Shown: positions 7,613-14,081 of the stretch, in pieces
Numbering within the stretch: position 1 is the stretch's first letter
Layout of the letters: every line of letters starts with the position of its first letter
Assembly: GCA_038232215.1 (NCBI GenBank)
Contig: JBBSIG010000048.1
Span: forward strand, 1-14,566
Direction: 5' to 3'
DNA length: 14,566 nt
DNA from: JBBSIG01 sp038232215
GTDB taxonomy: Bacteria; Actinomycetota; Thermoleophilia; Gaiellales; Gaiellaceae
Notes under the pieces: model-generated
The model's database searches: none
What the model saw: only the letters and a program-made list of their open reading frames with translations
What the model was told of the DNA's origin: nothing
Program-made: the position numbers and the translations under genes

Positions 7613-8808
7613 TCCAGCTCCAGCAGCTCGTCGCCCACCTCGACGGCGTCGCCGGGCCGGGCTCCGGCCGCCCGAAGCGCGGCGGCGAGCTCCTCCTCCT
7701 CGGCCGGCGGGCGGCCCACGATCCGGAAGCCGCCCTCCGTCCGGAAGATGCGAAACGGGCGCCGCGACGGCGTGGGCCGGTAGACGAGGAAGTCGACGAG
7801 CTCGCTCTCGGCGTCGGACGGGCCCGGGGGCTCGGGGTCGGGCGGGCAGAGCTCGAACAGCGCCCGCCGGAACTCCTCCACACCCGCTCCGGTCGCGCAG
7901 GAGAGGGCGAAGACGCGCACGACGCGCTCGTCCGTCACGGGGAACCGGGGCGGCTCGGGCAGAAGATCGAGCTTGTTGAGGACGACGGCCTGCCGGCGCT
8001 CGTCGAGGCCCGCTCCGTACTCGGCGAGCTCGTGCGCGATCGCGCGGAAGCGCTCCCCGACGTCGCCGTCCGACGCGTCGATCACGTGTACGAGCAGGCG
8101 GGCCCGCTCCAGATGCGCGAGGAACTCGTGGCCCAGTCCGACGCCCTCGCTCGCGCCCTCGATCAGCCCGGGCACGTCGGCCACGGTCAGCTGCCGGCCG
8201 CTCGCCGACTCGACCGTCCCGAGGACGGGCGCGAGCGTCGTGAACGGGTACTCGGCCACCTTCGGGCGAGCGTTCGAGATCCGCGCGAGCAACGACGACT
8301 TGCCCGCGTTCGGCAGTCCCACGAGCGCGGCGTCGGCGAGCAGCTTGAGGCGGAGCTCGAGCGCCGCCTCCTCGCCGGGCAACCCTGTCTCGGCAAAGCG
8401 CGGCGCACGCCGGGTCGGAGTCGCGAACCGCGCGTTCCCTCGCCCCCCGGAGCCCCCGCGCGCGGCGATCACTCGTGCGGTCCCGGACGCGAGATCGGCG
8501 ATCAGCCCTCCGTCCTCGTCGACGAGCTGCGTTCCGACGGGAACCCGCAGCTCGACGTCGGCACCGTCGGCGCCGTGCTTGCGCGTGCCTCGACCCGGCC
8601 CGCCGTCACCCGCACGGATGCGCTGACTCGGGCGGAACCCCGAGAGGTCGCGCCGGTCAGGGTCGGCCACCACGGTGACGTCGCCGCCCCGGCCGCCGTC
8701 GCCGCCGTCGGGACCCCCCTTCGGCACGTGCTTCTCGCGGCGAAACGAGAGGCCGCCGTCGCCGCCGCGACCCGCCCGCACCTGGATCCGGGCTTTATCG
8801 TGGAACAT
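7609..8808 (-). CDS. obg: GTPase Obg (CgtA)
   Basis: Large-subunit assembly and stress GTPase, 399 aa. The glycine-rich Obg domain spans 1-158 (GRGGDGGLSF, KGGPDGGDGGRGGDV, GGSGGRGNARFATPTRRAPR). The GTPase domain follows: G1 GLPNAGKSS (164-172), G2 FTT (189-191), G3 DVPG (211-214), G4 NKLD (278-281) and G5 SCATG (303-307). The C-terminal OCT domain is short: FRIFRTEGGFRIVGRP is followed directly by LRAAGARPGDAVEVGDELLE, lacking about 25 residues of the usual middle helix. The ATG start has no clear ribosome binding site, but MFHDKARIQVRAGRGGDGG is the canonical beginning. It follows rpmA by 108 nt and overlaps nadD by 4 nt. Confidence 0.96.
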   Translation of the reverse strand: MFHDKARIQVRAGRGGDGGLSFRREKHVPKGGPDGGDGGRGGDVTVVADPDRRDLSGFRPSQRIRAGDGGPGRGTRKHGADGADVELRVPVGTQLVDEDGGLIADLASGTARVIAARGGSGGRGNARFATPTRRAPRFAETGLPGEEAALELRLKLLADAALVGLPNAGKSSLLARISNARPKVAEYPFTTLAPVLGTVESASGRQLTVADVPGLIEGASEGVGLGHEFLAHLERARLLVHVIDASDGDVGERFRAIAHELAEYGAGLDERRQAVVLNKLDLLPEPPRFPVTDERVVRVFALSCATGAGVEEFRRALFELCPPDPEPPGPSDAESELVDFLVYRPTPSRRPFRIFRTEGGFRIVGRPPAEEEELAAALRAAGARPGDAVEVGDELLELE

Positions 8809-8916
8809 CGCCGGCAGAGGAAAGCCGCTGGACGAGCGCGCGCGCGGTCTCCTCGCAGCGCCGCGAGCGCCCGTGTGGAGGCGCGACCGGCAGAGGGGTT
8901 CCGGAAAAGCGCCGGC

Positions 8917-9174
8917 TCAGCCGGAGATCTCGGTGACCGCGACGGAGCGGCGCTCGCCGCTCTGCCTGAACTCGACGCGACCGTCGCGGGTGGCGAAGAT
9001 CGTGTCGTCGCGGCCGATGCCCGTCCCCGGGCCGGGGCGGAACCGCGTCCCGCGTTGACGGACGATGATCATGCCGGCCCTGGCCTCCTGGCCGGAGAAC
9101 AGCTTCACGCCGAGCATCTTCGGCTTCGAGTCGCGGCCGTTCCGCGAGGAGCCGAGTCCCTTCTTGTGCGCCAT
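8917..9174 (-). CDS. rpmA: 50S ribosomal protein L27
   Basis: 85 aa. The N-terminus MAHKKGLGSSRNGRDSKPKM reaches the peptidyl-transferase centre and starts directly at MAHKKG, so no cleavable N-terminal extension of the Firmicutes type is present. LFSGQEARAGMIIVRQRGT and GIGRDDTIFATRDGRVEF complete the family pattern. AAGGAG within the last codons of rplU lies about 10 nt before its ATG, and only 4 nt separate the genes, so the two are cotranscribed. Confidence 0.97.
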   Translation of the reverse strand: MAHKKGLGSSRNGRDSKPKMLGVKLFSGQEARAGMIIVRQRGTRFRPGPGTGIGRDDTIFATRDGRVEFRQSGERRSVAVTEISG

Positions 9175-9178
9175 CGAT

Positions 9179-9520
9179 CTAGCTCTCCTTCTTCGCGGCG
9201 GCCTTCGCCTTCCGCTCCTTGGCCCCGATCGACTCGATCTCGATCCGCGTCAGGCGACTGCGGTAGCCGTTGTGCCGCTTGTAGCCCGACTTCGGACGGT
9301 ACTTGCCGATCCTGATCTTCTTGCCGAGGACGTGATCCACGACGCGCGCCGTGACCGTGACACCCTTCGCCTCGAAATCCGCGTCGCCGTTGCCGCCCAC
9401 CATCAGGATGTCCGGCCGGAACGTCTTTCCGGCGGCCGTCGGGAGGCGATCGACGAAGAGGTGCTCCCCTTCCTGCACGCGGTACTGCTTCCCGCCGAGT
9501 GAGATGATCGCGTAGGTCAT
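9179..9520 (-). CDS. rplU: 50S ribosomal protein L21
   Basis: 113 aa. L21 binds 23S rRNA. Typical blocks are YAIISLGGKQYRVQEGE (3-19), GKKIRIGKYRPKSGYKRHNG (66-85) and the terminal RLTRIEIESI. The C-terminus carries a short Lys/Ala tail (KERKAKAAAKKES). It is first in the rplU-rpmA-obg-nadD-rsfS run. Upstream lies a 260-nt gap to rne filled with inverted repeats, including a hairpin 11 nt before the start codon. No strong Shine-Dalgarno precedes the ATG, so its initiation may depend on leader structure. Confidence 0.97.
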   Translation of the reverse strand: MTYAIISLGGKQYRVQEGEHLFVDRLPTAAGKTFRPDILMVGGNGDADFEAKGVTVTARVVDHVLGKKIRIGKYRPKSGYKRHNGYRSRLTRIEIESIGAKERKAKAAAKKES

Positions 9521-9531
9521 GGCACGAGAAC

Positions 9532-9548
9532 GCGGGCTCCGGGCCCGC
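9532..9548 (-). promoter_or_regulatory. Hairpin just upstream of the rplU start codon
   Basis: GCGGGC (9532-9537) and GCCCGC (9543-9548) form a perfect 6-bp stem with a 5-nt loop. On the rplU transcript it ends 11 nt before the ATG and buries the only GGAG-like bases nearby. It could control ribosome access. Autoregulated rplU leaders are known in other bacteria, but no match to a known leader was established here. Confidence 0.35.
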
Positions 9549-9560
9549 AGCGGTGCAGTC

Positions 9561-9780
9561 TAGCTACTTCCCCCGGATAAACGGGTTCGGCAGCCCGTGA
9601 GGGAGCCGGCGGGGGAAGTAGCTTGAAGCAGAGGCTGCGCCTTGAGACGTGACCGAATCTCGGAAAAAGCCTGCACTTTCCAGATTCGAAACAGCCAAAG
9701 GCGAAGCCTGAGAACCAAGCTACTTCCCCCTCTGATCCGCTCCGCCCTCGCCGTGATCGTTTTCTCGCGGGAAGTAGCAG
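9561..9780. repeat. Four-unit alternating inverted-repeat (fold-back) element between rne and rplU
   Basis: Four copies of a CTACTTCCC unit alternate in orientation: agctacttccccc (9562-9574), gggggaagtagcttg (9611-9625), caagctacttccccc (9716-9730) and gggaagtagc (9769-9778). The start-to-start spacings of about 50, 105 and 50 make the block nearly symmetric about 9670. The outer pair matches over 10 bp and the inner pair over 15 bp without mismatch. It begins at the rne stop codon and fills most of the rne-rplU gap. Parts of its core are less GC-rich than the flanking genes. Confidence 0.85.
9611..9730. repeat. 120-nt imperfect hairpin at the core of the fold-back element
   Basis: Three nested stems are visible. 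The base is 15 bp perfect (9611-9625 with 9716-9730). The middle is 11 of 12 bp (AGGCTGCGCCTT at 9632-9643 with AAGGCGAAGCCT at 9698-9709). The tip pairs CGAATCT (9654-9660) with AGATTCG (9682-9688) and GGAAA (9662-9666) with TTTCC (9677-9681), with one bulged C and a 10-nt loop. No U-run follows on either strand, so it does not look like a simple intrinsic terminator. Confidence 0.8.
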
Positions 9781-12441
9781 CTACTCGCCGAGAACCTCGT
9801 CCGCCCACTGCGACATGGGCACGTACTCGGACTCGGCCTCACGGTCGCTCGTCGTCTCGGCGGCGCCGACCGTCGCGGGCTCCGCGGCACCGTCCGTCGC
9901 GGTCTCGGCCGGCTCGGCCTCGGTCGTGACGCCGGTCTTCTTGCGACGGTTCCGGCCTCCACGGCTGCCGCGCCGGGTCCTCTTCTTCGGCTTCTCCGCC
10001 TCGTCGCCGTCCTCGACCGTCGCGGGCTCCGGGACCCCGGGCACCTCGGACTCGCGCTCGGACTCGCCGCGTCCGAGCTCTCGGGCCGGAACGTGGATCC
10101 GCGCCAGCGGGACGGCGTCCCCCTCGGGCGGAGCGCCGTTCGTGAGAGCAACGGACTCCGCCGCTGGCTCGCCGTCGTCCTCGGCGACTGCGGCGTCCAC
10201 GGGCTTCCGCTTGCGCCCCCGCCCCCCGCGAGAGCCGCGGCGCGTGCGCTTCTTCGCGGGCGCTTCCTCGGCCTCTTCGCCCTCGACAGGTGCGGCGACG
10301 TCCTCCTCCTCTTCTTCCTCGGATACCTCCTCGAGGTCGAGCACCTGAGCGTCCATCTCGGGCTCGCCGCCCTTCCGTGCCGGCGGCTTCCGCGTCGGCT
10401 TCTCGGCCTCGCTCTCGGCTGTGATCGGTGCCTCGGGCTTCGCCGCCGCGCCGACGAGCGACGCGTAGCCGCTTCCGTCGAGGACGCGCTCGACCCGCAC
10501 CTTGACCTTCTTGCCGACGAGCTTCGCCGCCGAGGCGACGATCAGCTCGTACCCGTCCAGCTTTCCGACTGCCGCCTGCGGGTCGTGCAGCCCGAGCTCG
10601 ACGAGCTTCAGCTCGACCTCGTCACCCTCGGTCGTCGCGGCGGCGGGCTGCAGCTCCGCGAGCTTCCCGCGGGCGAGCACCGCGAAGTGGTCGCTGTGCA
10701 CGTCCTCGCGGCCCTCGAGCAGGAATCGCCGCTTCGTCTGCGTCTCGAGCTCGCGCAGCCGCTCGGCGCCCGGGCCGATCAGGATCGAGGCGACGCGCGC
10801 GTTCAGCTCGACCCGGAACGCCTGCGTCCGCGGCTCCGCGGCGAGCGCGCGCAGCTTGCGCTCGACGTCGACGGCCGCCGTCGCCTCGGAGACGACGATC
10901 CCGTCGCCGCCGCAGGTCGGACACTTCTTGGTCAGGATCTCGCGCGGTCCGTCGGTCACGTTCTGACGGGTCATCTCGACCAGCCCGAGCGGCGAGAGCT
11001 CGACGACGTACGTCTTCGTCCGGTCGCGCTCGAGCTCGCTGCGGAGCGCCTCCTCCACCGTCTCCCGGTTCTTCGGGCTGCCCATGTCGATGAAGTCGAT
11101 GACGATGATCCCGCCGACGTCGCGCAGGCGGAGCTGGCGGACGACCTCCTTCACGGCCTCGAGGTTGTTCTTCGTGATCGTGTCCTCGAGCCGCGCGCCC
11201 GAGCTCTTCGAGCGGGAGCCGACGAAGCGGCCGGTGTTCACGTCGATCACCGTGAAGGCCTCCGCGTAGTCGAAGACGAGGTAGCCGCCGGAGGGCAGGT
11301 CGACCCGTCGCGACAGGGTGGAGCGGATCTCGGCGTCGACCCCCGACGCCTCGAAGAGCGGGGTCTTCTCCTTGTACCGGGTCACACGCTCCACCATGTG
11401 CGGCGAGGTCTTCTTCAGGTAGCCGACCACGCGCCTGAACGTGCGCTCGTGATCGATCAGGGCCCGCTCGAAGTCGCCGGTGAAGAGATCCCGCACGACG
11501 CGGAGCGGCAGCTCGGCCTCCTGGTAGACGAGGGCGGGGGCGCTGACCTGCTTGGCACGCGCCTGAATCGTCTTCCAGAGCCGCTGCAGGAACACGAGGT
11601 CGCGCTCGATGTCGTCCGCCGACGCGCCCTCCGCGGCTGTACGGACGATCACGCCGCCGTCCGGGAGGTCGAGGCCCTTCAGGATCTCTTTGAGACGGCC
11701 GCGCTCGTCGTCGTCGAGCCGTCGCGAGACGCCGAGTCCCTCGCCGTTCGGCACGAAGACGAGAAAGCGGCCGGGCAGCGAGATCTCGGTCGTGAGCCGG
11801 GCGCCCTTCGTCTTCATCGGATCCTTGACCGCCTGCACGAGCACGTCCTGGCCGCGGCTGATCAGGTCCTGGATCTTCCTGCCGTGCCGCTTGCCCTCGA
11901 GCTCGGGCACGACGATCTCGTCGACGTAGAGGAAGCCGTTCTTCTCGAGGCCGATCTCGACGAAGGCCGCCTCCATGCCGGGGAGGACGTTGTCGACCGT
12001 GCCCAGGTAGATGTTCCCGGCGATCGAGCGGCGCTCCGGCCGCTCGAGGTAGACCTCGGCGACGCGGTCGTCCTCGAGCACCGCGACCCGCTGCTCGCCC
12101 ACGTCGACCGAGACGAGCAGCTCCCGCTTGGCGGCGGGAAGCGGCGGTCGCTTCGGCGGCGTCCGACGCCGGGTCGCGGACCGCGACGAGCGTCGCTCGG
12201 ACTTCCGCTCGGGTTTCTGCGCCGGCGGCCGTTCCTCTTTCACCTCGGCGGTCTGCTCCGCCGGCTTGCGGCTCCGGCCGCGACCGCCGCGGTTGCCGCG
12301 GCGACGCGTTGGCTGTGTGCTCGCGGAGCCGCCCTCGGCGGGCTCCGGAGCGGGTGCTGCTACGTCAGGTGCTGCTGGAGCGGCGGCCTCGACGGGCGCC
12401 TGCTCCTCGGTGCTCTGCTTCCTTCGTCGAAAGAAACGCAA
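9781..12441 (-). CDS. rne: Ribonuclease E/G family endoribonuclease with basic RG-rich flanking arms
   Basis: 886 aa. Endoribonuclease for mRNA decay and rRNA/tRNA maturation. The N-terminal arm (1-105) is disordered, with RRRGNRGGRGRSRK at 46-59. An S1 RNA-binding segment follows (about 138-215, NIYLGTVDNVLPGMEAAFVE). The catalytic core has VIDVNTGRFVGS (398-409, metal ligand D400) and IVIDFIDM (446-453), then the zinc-link CPTC (507-510). A TRAM-like domain is at about 625-665. The C-terminal arm (666-886) is acidic with two near-identical basic modules, KKRTRRGSRGGRGRKRK (730-746) and KKRTRRGSRGGRNRRKK (819-835), and ends VPMSQWADEVLGE. Start is TTG 12439-12441 with AAGGAG exactly 7 nt upstream. 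It could equally be called rng; the long arms favour rne. Confidence 0.94.
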   Translation of the reverse strand: MRFFRRRKQSTEEQAPVEAAAPAAPDVAAPAPEPAEGGSASTQPTRRRGNRGGRGRSRKPAEQTAEVKEERPPAQKPERKSERRSSRSATRRRTPPKRPPLPAAKRELLVSVDVGEQRVAVLEDDRVAEVYLERPERRSIAGNIYLGTVDNVLPGMEAAFVEIGLEKNGFLYVDEIVVPELEGKRHGRKIQDLISRGQDVLVQAVKDPMKTKGARLTTEISLPGRFLVFVPNGEGLGVSRRLDDDERGRLKEILKGLDLPDGGVIVRTAAEGASADDIERDLVFLQRLWKTIQARAKQVSAPALVYQEAELPLRVVRDLFTGDFERALIDHERTFRRVVGYLKKTSPHMVERVTRYKEKTPLFEASGVDAEIRSTLSRRVDLPSGGYLVFDYAEAFTVIDVNTGRFVGSRSKSSGARLEDTITKNNLEAVKEVVRQLRLRDVGGIIVIDFIDMGSPKNRETVEEALRSELERDRTKTYVVELSPLGLVEMTRQNVTDGPREILTKKCPTCGGDGIVVSEATAAVDVERKLRALAAEPRTQAFRVELNARVASILIGPGAERLRELETQTKRRFLLEGREDVHSDHFAVLARGKLAELQPAAATTEGDEVELKLVELGLHDPQAAVGKLDGYELIVASAAKLVGKKVKVRVERVLDGSGYASLVGAAAKPEAPITAESEAEKPTRKPPARKGGEPEMDAQVLDLEEVSEEEEEEDVAAPVEGEEAEEAPAKKRTRRGSRGGRGRKRKPVDAAVAEDDGEPAAESVALTNGAPPEGDAVPLARIHVPARELGRGESERESEVPGVPEPATVEDGDEAEKPKKRTRRGSRGGRNRRKKTGVTTEAEPAETATDGAAEPATVGAAETTSDREAESEYVPMSQWADEVLGE

Positions 12442-12448
12442 ACGAAAT

Positions 12449-12454
12449 CTCCTT
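12449..12454 (-). promoter_or_regulatory. Shine-Dalgarno sequence fixing the TTG start of rne
   Basis: AAGGAG on the minus strand lies 7 nt before TTG 12439-12441. The spacing is optimal, and no ATG or GTG competes in the same frame near the family N-terminus, so TTG is the start. Confidence 0.75.
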
Positions 12455-12461
12455 GCTGAGC

Positions 12462-12501
12462 GCGCGCAAGGACGACGCCCCGGTCGGGGCGGCGTGCGCG
12501 C
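12462..12501 (-). promoter_or_regulatory. Strong hairpin in the rne 5' leader
   Basis: The outer stem is 7 bp (12462-12468 with 12495-12501, GCGCGCA/TGCGCGC). The inner stem is 6 bp (12476-12481 with 12486-12491, CGCCCC/GGGGCG) with a GACC loop on the transcript strand. It ends 7 nt upstream of the rne Shine-Dalgarno sequence. E. coli rne is autoregulated through hairpins in its leader; a similar role here is an inference. Confidence 0.5.
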
Positions 12502-12562
12502 TGCGGATCGATGTGGAAAACGGACATTCTGTCGAGGAGGGTAGCAGCGGGGGTCGGACCGA

Positions 12563-12811
12563 CTACCGGAGCTGGATCAGCGCCGTGCCTTCCTCGTGCT
12601 CCTCGGCCTCCCGGCCGAAGACGATCACCGCGGTCAGCATCGCTGCGAAGAGGGCGACCGACGCCAGGATGAAGATCGGCTTCCCGCGCTCGCCCGGAAA
12701 GCTCGGGTCGAGGCGCGGCGCGACGAACGAGGCGGTCAGCGCGAAGACGATGAAGACCGCGGCGACCACCAGCATGCCGATCTTGTGGCCGGTGGAGAGG
12801 GCGAGCAGCAC
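12563..12811 (-). CDS. Small two-helix membrane protein, unknown function (82 aa)
   Basis: I do not recognise the family. Starting at GTG 12809-12811, the protein has a first membrane helix at about 10-31 (IGMLVVAAVFIVFALTASFV), a polar linker with PRLDPSFPGERGKP (about 32-45), a second helix at about 46-65 (IFILASVALFAAMLTAVIVF), and a charged tail with EAEEHEEG. The frame stays open further upstream to an ATG at 12928, but that stretch is the 12833-13000 structured element and reads as low-hydrophobicity Pro/Arg sequence, so I reject it. There is no clear Shine-Dalgarno sequence. The gene sits 121 nt upstream of rne on the same strand and may share its transcript. Confidence 0.6.
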   Translation of the reverse strand: MLLALSTGHKIGMLVVAAVFIVFALTASFVAPRLDPSFPGERGKPIFILASVALFAAMLTAVIVFGREAEEHEEGTALIQLR

Positions 12812-12832
12812 TTCGGCAAACGTATCAAGGCA

Positions 12833-13000
12833 AGACGGTTGATCGGAAAATCGAGTGCCGCCCGGGGACGTCCCCGGCCAAGCCGGGCGCCGAGATCGCT
12901 CGCCGCGCAGGCCCGTAGGCCTGGGCAAGAGCGAGCTCGACGAGCCGGTGCCGTGCCGGGGGCATCAGCCGGCGCAGCTTGATCTTCCGATCAATCGTCT
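12833..13000. ncRNA. 168-nt structured element with a 23-position closing stem and three hairpin arms
   Basis: Bases 12833-12855 pair with 12978-13000. Read as plus-strand RNA there are 20 Watson-Crick pairs, two G-U pairs and one A-C mismatch; the minus strand gives one G-U and two mismatches. Inside are arm A (perfect palindrome CCGGGGACGTCCCCGG, 12862-12877), arm B (12892-12938, stems of 3, 6, 3 and 6 bp, tipped CAGGCC/GGCCTG; on the minus strand its loop is the stable UACG tetraloop) and arm C (12944-12973, 5 + 4 bp). It overlaps only the last codon of the DUF4349 gene. It could be a small RNA, a leader for the minus-strand membrane gene, or a MITE-like repeat. No known RNA class was recognised. 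Confidence 0.45.
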
Positions 13001-14081
13001 AAGCCCGCTCGAGGAGCTGCCGCTCGCCGCGGCGGCGGGCCAGCCGGACGAGCCAGACGGCGGCGGCTACGAGCAGGAGGAGCGGGCCGCCGAGGATCAG
13101 CGCATAGAGGGCGGCGGCCGACGCGGCGAGCAGGAGCGAGCCTGCGTGCCGGGCGGCGCGCTCCAGGCGGCCGGGACGGTCGGGCTCGCGCGCCGGCGCG
13201 ACGGCCTTCGCCCGAGTGGTCAGTTCGAGCGAGATCGTCGCGAGCCGGGCGCCCCGCACGGCGGCGTCTCGAGCTCTGATCGCGTCGCGAAGCGTGCGAC
13301 GGGCGTCGGTCAGCCGCACCTGGAGCTGCGAGCGGGCGCCCTGATCCAGGTCCGTTCTCTCGAGCTCCGACTCGAGCGTGGCGATCGTCCGCCGGAGCGA
13401 GGCGATGCGCTCGCCCGTGCGGTTGACGCCCGCCTGCACGTCCTGGATCGCGATCCGCTGGGCCAGGATCGTGCCGAGAGCCGAGAAGCGGACGATCGCC
13501 TCCTGCACGCGCCCGACCGGGACCCGCAGGGTCAAAGAGGCGTTTCCCGCGCCCGCCTGCGGCGTTCCGTAGTCGACCCGGACGACGTAGCCGCCGAAGC
13601 CGCGCGCGATCCGCATCGCGCGGGAGGTCGCCTGCGAGAGCCTCGCGTCGTTCCGCACGCGAAGCCGCATCGAGACGCCGTAGCGTTGCAGGCGCGCGCG
13701 GCTCGGCGGCAGGGACGCGCGCGACTGCGCGGCCTGCGGCAGGGCACGTCCGGTCTGTGCCTCCTCGTGGGCGCCCGCCGGCCCGGCCTCGGCGCCGACG
13801 CTCGGCACCGTTTTCGCGGCTCCGATCCGGTCGACCTGCTCGGACGACGAGCCGCGGTCGAGGGCGACCGTCGCGGCCGCGACGGCCGCGAGACAGAGCG
13901 GAGCGAGAACGAGGGCCGAGCGGCGGAGCGAGAGGCGCCGGCGCGCGGGCGCGGGCGCGGGCGCGGGCACGGGCAGCGCCGTCACCCGGGCGCGCAGAGC
14001 CTCCGGCGTCCGTGGGCCGCCCGCGCGTAGCTCCCGCACGAGCGCCTGGAAGCGGTCGTCGATCAGATCAGGCGAGGACAT
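12999..14081 (-). CDS. DUF4349 membrane protein, possible anti-sigma factor
   Basis: 360 aa from ATG 14079-14081, with GGAG just upstream. Layout: a cytoplasmic N-terminus (1-53) with a PAPAPAPA linker, membrane helix 1 (about 55-74), a DUF4349 outer region (about 130-290) including YGVSMRLRVRNDARLSQAT (134-152), GGYVVRVDYG, LRVPVGRVQEAI (185-196) and a coiled coil (about 220-275), then a second hydrophobic region (about 314-345) and a basic tail. It overlaps the ECF sigma-factor gene by 14 nt. Position and topology resemble a membrane anti-sigma factor, but the short N-terminus has no HxxxCxxC zinc motif, so that role is inferred. DUF4349 itself has no firmly known function. Confidence 0.85.
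   Translation of the reverse strand: MSSPDLIDDRFQALVRELRAGGPRTPEALRARVTALPVPAPAPAPARRRLSLRRSALVLAPLCLAAVAAATVALDRGSSSEQVDRIGAAKTVPSVGAEAGPAGAHEEAQTGRALPQAAQSRASLPPSRARLQRYGVSMRLRVRNDARLSQATSRAMRIARGFGGYVVRVDYGTPQAGAGNASLTLRVPVGRVQEAIVRFSALGTILAQRIAIQDVQAGVNRTGERIASLRRTIATLESELERTDLDQGARSQLQVRLTDARRTLRDAIRARDAAVRGARLATISLELTTRAKAVAPAREPDRPGRLERAARHAGSLLLAASAAALYALILGGPLLLLVAAAVWLVRLARRRGERQLLERA
13943..13970. repeat. GCGGGC hexanucleotide tandem repeat
   Basis: About four copies of GCGGGC lie in tandem within the DUF4349 gene and encode the PAPAPAPA linker before the first membrane helix. Because the unit is 6 bp, copy-number change would alter linker length without a frameshift. Confidence 0.7.

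Noticed and set aside
8811..8896. Direct repeat CCGGCAGAGG (8811-8820 and 8887-8896) in the rpmA-obg gap
   Set aside because: Two 10-bp copies in GC-rich DNA can occur by chance, and no further structure or role was visible.
9611..9730. Intrinsic terminator of rne
   Set aside because: The hairpin is far longer than a terminator stem and no U-run follows on the minus strand.
9561..9780. CRISPR array
   Set aside because: There are only four short units, in alternating orientation, with unequal spacing and no cas genes nearby.
10093..12459. A 788-codon open frame on the plus strand opposite rne
   Set aside because: The opposite strand encodes a complete RNase E/G with all motifs. In GC-rich DNA the antisense frame stays open by codon bias, and its product is low-complexity R/D/L/V sequence with no recognisable domain.
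12812..12928. N-terminal extension of the small membrane protein to ATG 12928
   Set aside because: The extension translates arms A and B of the structured element into Pro/Arg-rich sequence. The hydrophobic protein makes sense from GTG 12811.
12850..12962. A mini-ORF of about 46 codons (minus strand, start MPPARHRLVELAL) inside the structured element
   Set aside because: It has no good ribosome binding site, and the base pairing of the region explains its sequence better than coding does.
12855..14030. A 391-codon plus-strand frame opposite the DUF4349 gene
   Set aside because: It mirrors a real minus-strand gene and begins inside the structured element; the protein is R/A/D-rich without domain character.
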